Below, piece by piece: positions 1 to 4,624 of a stretch of DNA of 7,920 nt; within the stretch, counting starts at the first letter, position 1, and each line of letters starts with the position of its first letter. Origin of the DNA: Frankiaceae bacterium (lineage in GTDB: Bacteria > Actinomycetota > Actinomycetes > Mycobacteriales > SCTD01); NCBI GenBank assembly GCA_947479995.1, contig CANKBT010000135.1, positions 1 to 7,920 on the forward strand. The letters are read 5' to 3'. The notes under the pieces were generated by a model. That model saw only the letters and a program-made list of their open reading frames with translations. It was not told the DNA's origin and did not search any database. A program made the translations under genes and the position numbers.

Positions 1-71
1 GCCCCCGCGGCATCGAGGTCACCAAGGCGATCCAGGAGGTCAAGCGCGCGCTGATCTTCCGCCGCGTCTAG
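1..71 (+). CDS. sdhB: Succinate dehydrogenase iron-sulfur subunit, C-terminal end (partial)
   Basis: Only the last 22 codons are inside the window, ending with TAG at 69-71; the 5' part lies to the left. The visible tail reads PRGIEVTKAIQEVKRALIFRRV. The two bases before the first full codon (GC) fit the end of a TGC codon, which would give the CPRGI cysteine-proline motif where the last cluster-binding cysteine of SdhB/FrdB iron-sulfur subunits sits, followed by the 'VTKAIQEVKRAL' tail known from actinobacterial SdhB. The protein is the electron-transfer subunit of complex II, passing electrons from the flavoprotein SdhA to the quinone site at the inner face of the membrane. It would be the last gene of its operon, since the next gene is convergent. 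The call rests on a short tail, so a related fumarate reductase subunit is possible. Confidence 0.72.
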   Translation, partial: PRGIEVTKAIQEVKRALIFRRV

Positions 72-153
72 CTCCTCCCCCGCACGCCCGACGGGCCGCC
101 CGCTCCTGTGAGCCGGCGGCCCGCCGCGCGTCCAGCCCCGCCCGCGCCCGCCG

Positions 154-213
154 GTGATCAAGCAACCGTGCTGCCGTCTCGGCGCCGAGAGAGCAGCAGT
201 GCTGCGTGATCAC
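154..213. repeat. 60-bp imperfect palindrome, copy A
   Basis: The unit starts GTGATCAAGCAACCGTGCTG and ends with GTGATCAC. Folding it on itself pairs about 24 of 30 positions, and the centre is the perfect 12-mer CTCGGCGCCGAG. It matches copy B (319-378) at about 53 of 60 positions, so the two are copies of one element. In the hairpin, positions 14-15 from each end are unpaired (CG on the left arm against GT on the right), exactly as in copy B. There is no T-run, so it is not a textbook terminator, but a hairpin this long between convergent genes could still stop transcription from both sides. It could also be a REP-like or MITE-like element. Confidence 0.85.
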
Positions 214-243
214 GGGCGTACGCGGCCCCGCCCCGGTCGCTCG

Positions 244-303
244 GCGATCAAGCCCCTCTTGCCGCGCGACACGCCGCCGGGACGACATCACGCCCGTGAT
301 CGC
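244..303. repeat. Possible decayed third 60-bp unit
   Basis: Between the two clear palindromes lies a stretch that begins GCGATCAAG and ends GTGATCGC and is exactly 60 bp long, like copies A and B. The outer 7 bases are a perfect inverted pair (GCGATCA and TGATCGC), but the interior does not fold on itself and does not resemble the other copies. Its left flank (GCGGCC, C-rich run, then CTCGG) resembles the left flank of copy B. The bases acgcccgtgatc at 290-301 are the reverse complement of gatcacgggcgt at 208-219, the right edge of copy A. This may be a degenerate copy or a rearranged fragment; chance similarity of the ends cannot be excluded. Confidence 0.35.
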
Positions 304-318
304 GGCCGCGCCCCCTCG

Positions 319-378
319 GTGATCAAGCAGCCGTGCTGCGGTCTCGGCGTCCAGACCGCAGCAGTGCTGCTTGATCAC
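319..378. repeat. 60-bp imperfect palindrome, copy B
   Basis: The better preserved copy. It starts GTGATCAAGCAGCCGTGCTG and ends GCAGTGCTGCTTGATCAC. About 26 of 30 positions pair when folded: 13 outer pairs, a 2-base mismatch, 11 further pairs, then a weak centre (CGGCGTCC). It is in the same orientation as copy A: both keep CCGTGCTGC on the left arm and GCAGTGCTGC on the right, so the element has a direction despite being a near-palindrome. It ends 38 bases beyond the stop codon of the minus-strand membrane protein gene, where a terminator for that gene would be expected. Confidence 0.87.
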
Positions 379-416
379 GGACGGCAGAGCGCGACGCGTA
401 CGGGGCTGGCGGGGCG

Positions 417-656
417 CTACGGGCGGGGGGCGCGGCGCCAGGCGCGGGCGCCGAGGGCCAGCAGCGCGGCGCCGAGCAGCAGCGCGGGCACCACGAGCGC
501 GACGTGCACGAGCAGGAAGCCGGTCGGCCCGTCGTCGAAGGCGCGGTCGTCCTGCCAGACGGCCACCATGAAGCGCGGGAACACCAGCCACTGGAAGGCG
601 CCGGCGACGAGCAGGAGCGCCGCGAGGCGTCGGGTCAGCACCACGGACACGAGCAT
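417..656 (-). CDS. Small SCO4848-family integral membrane protein
   Basis: A 79-residue protein starting at the ATG at 656-654 and ending in TAG. It has two hydrophobic helices, roughly residues 11-34 (LAALLLVAGAFQWLVFPRF) and 46-69, joined by an acidic loop WQDDRAFDDGPT, with a basic tail (RAWRRAPRP). The W-x-x-F near the end of helix 1, the 'FDDGPT' loop and the following 'FLLVH' match the small membrane protein family I recall as SCO4848 of Streptomyces, whose function is unknown. That family typically sits next to a D-alanyl-D-alanine carboxypeptidase gene, as here. The gene is divergent from that carboxypeptidase gene (45 bases between starts). No good ribosome binding site is visible just upstream of the ATG. 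Length, topology and conserved neighbourhood support a real gene rather than a shadow frame. Confidence 0.82.
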   Translation of the reverse strand: MLVSVVLTRRLAALLLVAGAFQWLVFPRFMVAVWQDDRAFDDGPTGFLLVHVALVVPALLLGAALLALGARAWRRAPRP

Positions 657-686
657 GACGTGCCGCTCGCGACCGCGCCCACCCGG

Positions 687-692
687 TAGGTT
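687..692 (+). promoter_or_regulatory. Possible -10 box for a leaderless carboxypeptidase mRNA
   Basis: TAGGTT fits the actinobacterial TAnnnT -10 pattern and ends 9 bases before the ATG at 702. A transcript starting the usual 6-8 bases after a -10 box would begin at or within a few bases of the start codon. This agrees with the lack of any GGAGG-like sequence before the ATG (the preceding bases are ttcgagcgacc). No convincing -35 hexamer is visible at the expected distance. Confidence 0.4.
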
Positions 693-701
693 CGAGCGAC
701 C

Positions 702-1844
702 ATGAGGCCCCGACCCCGCCGCGCCGGCCTGCTCCTGGCCGCCCTCTGCGCGCCCGTGCTCCTCGTGGCGCCGGCGGCCGCCGCGCCGGTCGACGAGCCC
801 GTCGGCGGCCCGCGCCTGGGCGACCCGGGCGTCGTCGCGCCGGCGGGGGCGCCGCCGCTGCCGGCGACGCTCACGGCCACCTCCTGGCTCGTCGCCGACC
901 TCGGCACCGGCGAGGTGCTTGCGGCCCGCGACGCGCACGGGCGCTTCGCGCCGGCCAGCACGCTCAAGACGCTCACCGCCCTGGCGCTGATCCCCGAGGT
1001 CGAGCCGGGCCGGCAGGTGGTGCCGACGTTCGAGGACGTCAACGTCGAGGGCAGCAAGGTCGGGCTGGTGCAGGAGGTGAGCTACCCCGCGAGCGAGCTG
1101 TTCGCGGCGCTGCTCATGGTGTCGGGCAACGACGCCGCCGGCGCGCTGGCCACCGCGGCGGGCGGCATGGAGCGCGCGACGGCGCTCATGAACGACACCG
1201 CCGAGCGCCTGGGCGCCGACGACACGCACGCGGTCAACACCAGCGGCCTCGACGCCGAGGGCCAGCTCAGCTCGGCGTACGACCTGGCGCTCATCGCCCG
1301 GGCGGGCATGGCGCTGCCGGCGTTCCGCGACTACGTCGCGACGCGGCGCAGCAGCATCACCGCGCCCGGCGGCGCGCGCTTCGAGACCTACAACCACAAC
1401 AAGCTCCTCGGCGCGTACGAGGGCGCGCTCGGCATCAAGAACGGCTACACGTCGACGGCGCGCGCGAGCTTCGTCGGGGCGGCCGAGCGCGGCGGCCGCA
1501 CCCTCGTCGTCACGCTCATGAAGGCCGAGCCGCGGGTGTGGCAGGAGGCCGCGCAGCTGCTCGACTGGGGCTTCGCGGCGGCCGCGGCGGGCGTCGCCCC
1601 GGTGGGCGTGCTCGTCGAGCCCGAGCCGGTCGAGGAGCTCGCGGCCACGGCCGCCGCGGCCGAGGACCCCGCCGACCTGGTGCCCGCCGCCGCGGCCGAG
1701 CGCACCGCGCAGGACGCCGGCGTCTCGGCGGTGCAGCTGGTGGTGCTGTCCGGGCTGCTCCTGGCGCTCGCGGTGGTGCTGCGGCGCCGCCAGGTGGTGC
1801 GCCGGCGGCAGGCCCGCCGCCGCGCCGCCCGACGCCTCGTCTGA
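702..1844 (+). CDS. D-alanyl-D-alanine carboxypeptidase (peptidase S11), membrane-anchored
   Basis: A 380-residue penicillin-binding protein of the S11 family. It would remove the terminal D-alanine from peptidoglycan stem peptides outside the membrane and so limit cross-linking. Residues 1-28 form a signal peptide (basic RPRPRR, hydrophobic core, APAAAAP cleavage region). After a proline-rich linker the catalytic domain carries SxxK as S86-T-L-K89 (in PASTLKT), SxN as S141-G-N143, and the third box as K246-N-G248 (in GIKNGYT). This last differs from the usual KTG at the middle position. After an Ala/Glu/Pro-rich linker (about 300-340) there is a C-terminal membrane helix (about 342-360) and a strongly basic tail rich in Arg, which anchors the enzyme with the tail in the cytoplasm. 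The ATG at 702 is chosen because the signal peptide begins there. It is divergent from the SCO4848-like gene and convergent with the BrkB gene. DacA, DacB or DacC type cannot be decided here. Confidence 0.93.
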   Translation: MRPRPRRAGLLLAALCAPVLLVAPAAAAPVDEPVGGPRLGDPGVVAPAGAPPLPATLTATSWLVADLGTGEVLAARDAHGRFAPASTLKTLTALALIPEVEPGRQVVPTFEDVNVEGSKVGLVQEVSYPASELFAALLMVSGNDAAGALATAAGGMERATALMNDTAERLGADDTHAVNTSGLDAEGQLSSAYDLALIARAGMALPAFRDYVATRRSSITAPGGARFETYNHNKLLGAYEGALGIKNGYTSTARASFVGAAERGGRTLVVTLMKAEPRVWQEAAQLLDWGFAAAAAGVAPVGVLVEPEPVEELAATAAAAEDPADLVPAAAAERTAQDAGVSAVQLVVLSGLLLALAVVLRRRQVVRRRQARRRAARRLV

Positions 1845-1866
1845 CCCCTCGTCCGCCGCGGGTCAG
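1841..1866. terminator. Inverted repeat spanning both convergent stop codons
   Basis: CTGACCC (1841-1847) and GGGTCAG (1860-1866) form a perfect 7-bp stem around a 12-base loop. The TGA of the carboxypeptidase (1842-1844) lies in the left arm and the TGA of the minus-strand BrkB gene (1863-1865) in the right arm. The symmetric hairpin could work as a bidirectional terminator in the 18-base gap, although no T-run follows on either strand. Confidence 0.45.
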
Positions 1867-3068
1867 CGGCGCAGCACGTGCGCCACGGTGCGGGCGGCGT
1901 AGAGGCCCACGCCCGCCAGCACGACGCCCCCGGCGACCGCGCCGGCGCGGGCGGCCAGCAGCGCCTGCTGCTCGCCGGGCAGCGGCTGCCGCGCCACGAC
2001 CGGGGCCGCGCCCCCGGGGCTCGGGCGGCCGTCGCGCGCCGCCGCGGCCTGGGCGTCGCCGGCGTCCGGGTCGGCCGGCTCGCCCTGCACCGCGCGGCGC
2101 AGGGGCGTCGGCGCGCCGTCCTCGACGAGGTTGAGGTCGGTGCCGGCGTACTCGACGGGCATGCCGGCCTTGGCGGCCGTCGCGGGGTCGGCGGTGCCGC
2201 TCGGCGCGACGTCGGAGTCGCCCTTGTCGGTGACCGCGAACGCCGCGGCGAACAGGATGAGGCGCGACAGCAGGAACAGGAACAGCAGCAGGCCGACGAC
2301 GACCGCGAAGGTGCCGTACGTCGCCTCGCCACGGCTCGTCGTGCGCTCGACGTAGAGGCCGCCGAGCACCTTGAGCAGCTCGAAGCCGACCGCGCCGAAG
2401 ACCGCGCCGCGCAGCACCCGCCGCCAGGGCGTCTGGGCGCGCGTGAGGCGCGTGAACAGGTAGAGGAACAGCGCGGTGTCGACGAGCAGCGCGAGGGCGT
2501 ACGCGGTGAGGCGCGTGAGCACCGTCGCGACGGGCGTGCGCTCGAGGCCCAGCAGGTCGAGCACCTCGTCGGTGAAGCCGGTGACGAGCCCGCTGACGAG
2601 CACGGAGGCGAACACCGTGCCGAGCAGCCCGATGAGCACGACGACGTCGAGGGCCTTCTTGACGAGGAAGTTGCCGGCCGTGACGTTCTGGTGCCACATC
2701 GTGCGGATCGCCTCGCGCAGGGCGTCGACGAAGCCGAGCCCGGCGTAGAGCAGGCCGACCAGGCCGAGCACGCCGGCGGGGCCCTTGGCCTCGTCGAGCG
2801 TCTGCCCGAGGGTGTCGACCAGGCCGCCCGGCAGGATGCCGCCGAGGCCCTCCTGCACGCGCGCCTGCGCGTCGTCGCCGTAGACGTAGCCGAGCACCGA
2901 GACGGCGAGCAGCATGATCGGGAACAGCGACAGGAAGAAGTAGTACGTGACGCCCGCGGCGAGGCGGTCGCCGGTGTCGGCCTGGTAGCGGCCGGCGGCG
3001 CGCACGAGGTGGTCGAGCAGCGGCACCCGCTGCCGCGCGGTCGCGAGCAGCGCCTTGAGCTTCCCCAT
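1863..3068 (-). CDS. YihY/virulence factor BrkB family membrane protein
   Basis: A 401-residue multi-pass membrane protein. Hydrophobic helices appear at about residues 41-62, 98-118, 139-166, 184-206, 218-240 and 253-279, the six-helix core of the YihY/BrkB family. Family features visible are TYYFFLSLFPIMLL in the first helix, the LYAGLGFVDALREAIRTMW segment (about 107-125) and YGTFAVVVGLLLFLFLLSR (251-269). Residues 281-370 are a charged, Pro/Ala/Asp-rich, probably disordered cytoplasmic extension. A further hydrophobic segment (about 371-392) and a basic end (HVLRR) follow, an addition beyond the usual core. The molecular function of the family is not settled; the RNase BN label sometimes used for it is a known misannotation. 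The ATG at 3068 lies 9 bases after the preceding gene's stop, with a weak GGGGTAGGG upstream, so it is probably the last gene of the four-gene operon. Confidence 0.92.
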   Translation of the reverse strand: MGKLKALLATARQRVPLLDHLVRAAGRYQADTGDRLAAGVTYYFFLSLFPIMLLAVSVLGYVYGDDAQARVQEGLGGILPGGLVDTLGQTLDEAKGPAGVLGLVGLLYAGLGFVDALREAIRTMWHQNVTAGNFLVKKALDVVVLIGLLGTVFASVLVSGLVTGFTDEVLDLLGLERTPVATVLTRLTAYALALLVDTALFLYLFTRLTRAQTPWRRVLRGAVFGAVGFELLKVLGGLYVERTTSRGEATYGTFAVVVGLLLFLFLLSRLILFAAAFAVTDKGDSDVAPSGTADPATAAKAGMPVEYAGTDLNLVEDGAPTPLRRAVQGEPADPDAGDAQAAAARDGRPSPGGAAPVVARQPLPGEQQALLAARAGAVAGGVVLAGVGLYAARTVAHVLRR

Positions 3069-3077
3069 GCGGGCGCC

Positions 3078-3602
3078 CTACCCCGTCAGGCCGAAGGGGA
3101 AGTCCTGCACCGGCCGCCACACGCCGTCGTCGCCGCGCTCGAACAGCGTGAAGCCCGGCACGTCGAAGACGGCCTCGTACGTCGTCAGCGCGGCGAAGGC
3201 GCGGTCGAGCACCTCCTCGGGCAGCTCGTGCGCCACGGTGACGTGCGGGTGGTAGGTGAACGCCACCTCGCGGGCCAGCGGGCCGCTGCGCACCTGCTTC
3301 TCGAGCAGCTCGCACTCGGCGATGCCCTGCACGAGCGGCACGAAGACGACCGGCGAGACGGGGCGGAAGGTCGCCGAGCCGCGCAGGTGCAGGCGGAACG
3401 GCGCGCCCTGCGCGGCCACGGCGCGCAGGTGCTCCTCGATGGCCGGGAGGTCCTCGTCGCGCACGCCGGTCGGGGGCAGCAGCGTGACGTGCGGCGGCAC
3501 GGCCGCGGCGTTGACGTCGCCGAGCCGCTCGCGCCAGCCCTGCAGCTCGCCGCCGTACGGCTCGGGGATCGCCAGCGCGACGCCGAGGTTGCGGCGCGGC
3601 AC
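3078..3602 (-). CDS. 2'-5' RNA ligase / 2H phosphoesterase family protein
   Basis: A 174-residue protein with the two H-x-T motifs that define the 2H phosphoesterase superfamily: PPHVTLL (H38, T40) and YHPHVTVAH (H120, T122), 82 residues apart. These two histidines would form the catalytic pair. Relatives include bacterial ThpR/LigT, which act on 2'-5' linkages or cyclic phosphates in RNA, and actinobacterial relatives with no known substrate, so the precise reaction cannot be given. The start is the GTG at 3602-3600, which shares one base with the TAG stop of trpS (TAGTG). The overlap implies coupled translation and fixes a protein starting PRRNLGVALAIPEP, where the first beta strand of the fold is expected. 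It is a soluble, cytoplasmic protein with no signal peptide. Its place directly after a tRNA synthetase gene is compatible with an RNA-related role but does not prove it. Confidence 0.87.
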   Translation of the reverse strand: MPRRNLGVALAIPEPYGGELQGWRERLGDVNAAAVPPHVTLLPPTGVRDEDLPAIEEHLRAVAAQGAPFRLHLRGSATFRPVSPVVFVPLVQGIAECELLEKQVRSGPLAREVAFTYHPHVTVAHELPEEVLDRAFAALTTYEAVFDVPGFTLFERGDDGVWRPVQDFPFGLTG

Positions 3603-4624
3603 TACGCCGCCCCCGTCGGGTGCGCGGGCGCCGGGGCGAGCAGGCCGGCGCGCTCGCGCACCGCGGCCATGGTCCGCTCGGCGACCTCGCGGGCGCGCTC
3701 GGCGCCCTCGGCGAGCACCGCGTCGAGGTGCCCCGGGTCGGCGACGAGCGCGTCGTAGCGCTCGCGGACGGGGGCGAACAGCGCGACCAGCGCGTCGGCG
3801 ACGGCGGCCTTGAGGTCGCCGTAGCCCTTGCCGGCGAAGTCGTCCTGCAGCGCGGGCACGTCGCGGCCGGTGGCGACGGACAGGATCGTCAGCAGGTTGG
3901 TGACGCCGGGCTTGTCGGGCGAGGCGACGACCTCGCGGCCGGTGTCGGTCACGGCGCTGCGCACCTTCTTGGTGAGCGCCTTCGGGTCGTCGAGCACCCA
4001 GACGGTGCCGGCGCCGCCGATGCTCTTGCTCATCTTGCGGGCGGGGTCCTGCAGGTCCTTGATGCGCTCGCCCTCGCGGCCCTGGTAGGCCGCCGGCACG
4101 ACGAGCGTGTCGCCGTAGCGGGCGTTGAAGCGCTGCGCGAGGTCGCGGGTGAGCTCGAGGTGCTGGCGCTGGTCCTCGCCGATCGGCACGGCGTCGGCGG
4201 CGTAGAGCAGGATGTCGGCGGCCTGCAGCACGGGGTAGGTGAACAGGCCGACCGAGCCGCCGCCCTTCTCCTTGAACTGCGTCATGCGGCTGGCCTCGCC
4301 GAAGCCGGTGAGGCAGCCGAGCGCCCACGCGAGCTCGGCGTGCTGGCGCACGTGCGACTGCACGAAGACGGTGCTGCGCGCGGGGTCGAGGCCGAGGGCG
4401 AGCAGCTCGGCGACCGCCTCGCGGGTGCGGCGGCGCAGCTGCGCGGGGTCGGGGGTGTCGATGAGCGCGTGCAGGTCGGCGACGAAGTAGAAGCAGTCGG
4501 CCTCGTCCTGCATCGCGGCCCAGTGCCGCACGGCGCCGACCCAGTTGCCGAGCTGAAAGCTCGACCCGGTGGGGCGGATCCCCGACAGGACGCGGGGGCG
4601 GGAGGCGGCGGGCACGACGCTCAT
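3602..4624 (-). CDS. trpS: Tryptophanyl-tRNA synthetase
   Basis: A 340-residue class Ic aminoacyl-tRNA synthetase that charges tRNA-Trp using ATP. Visible features in order: the N-terminal strand RVLSGIRPTG (11-20), the HIGH-type signature in the form Q24-L-G-N27, CFYFVADLHALID (44-56), YPVLQAADILLY (130-141) with the Asp (D137) that corresponds to the indole-binding residue, PIGEDQRQHLELTRDLAQRFN (147-167), and the KMSKS loop at 197-201. The length is normal for bacterial TrpRS. The first HIGH position is Gln rather than the His or Thr common in relatives, while the ATP-contacting Gly-Asn is intact. The ATG at 4624 overlaps the threonine synthase stop as ATGA, with GGGAGG directly before it, so reinitiation after the upstream gene is likely. 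It is the second gene of the operon. Confidence 0.96.
   Translation of the reverse strand: MSVVPAASRPRVLSGIRPTGSSFQLGNWVGAVRHWAAMQDEADCFYFVADLHALIDTPDPAQLRRRTREAVAELLALGLDPARSTVFVQSHVRQHAELAWALGCLTGFGEASRMTQFKEKGGGSVGLFTYPVLQAADILLYAADAVPIGEDQRQHLELTRDLAQRFNARYGDTLVVPAAYQGREGERIKDLQDPARKMSKSIGGAGTVWVLDDPKALTKKVRSAVTDTGREVVASPDKPGVTNLLTILSVATGRDVPALQDDFAGKGYGDLKAAVADALVALFAPVRERYDALVADPGHLDAVLAEGAERAREVAERTMAAVRERAGLLAPAPAHPTGAA

Larger units (their letters stand above)
72..416. other. Gene-free convergent intergenic region carrying palindromic repeats
   Basis: These 345 bases lie between two convergent stop codons (sdhB on the plus strand, the SCO4848-like gene on the minus strand). I see no convincing gene here. 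Open frames crossing it on both strands arise because the repeats are 60 bp long (20 codons) and contain no stop in that frame. The region holds two clear 60-bp palindromes and a weaker third unit, listed separately. Four TGATCA hexamers (155-160, 207-212, 320-325, 372-377) mark the palindrome ends and stand out in otherwise extremely GC-rich DNA. A position between converging genes suits transcription termination, repeat insertion without damage, or both. Confidence 0.8.

Noticed and set aside
154..378. CRISPR array
   Set aside because: There are only two good repeats, they are 60-bp full palindromes, the stretches between them differ in length, and no cas gene is nearby.
154..378. Complete mobile element with target-site duplication
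   Set aside because: The ends are inverted repeats, but the bases just outside (cgcccgccg and ggacggcag) show no direct duplication, and there is no transposase gene in the window.
72..416. tRNA, small RNA gene or riboswitch in the gap
   Set aside because: No cloverleaf, CCA end or known riboswitch core is visible. The hairpins are explained by the repeats, and a transcribed RNA cannot be claimed from sequence alone.
40..591. Long open frames on both strands across the repeat region, with a recurring 20-residue segment (VIKQ.CC...TAA.LLDH)
   Set aside because: The recurrence follows from 60-bp palindromes whose length is a multiple of three and which read similarly on both strands. There is no ribosome binding site or family match, and the frames run into a real membrane protein gene.
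1516..3758. Very long frames opposite the BrkB and 2H genes (about 600 codons on each strand)
   Set aside because: High-GC codon bias suppresses stop codons in other frames. The translations are low-complexity Arg/Ala/Gly/Pro-rich or Glu/His/Val-rich strings without domains, whereas the called frames carry clear motifs.
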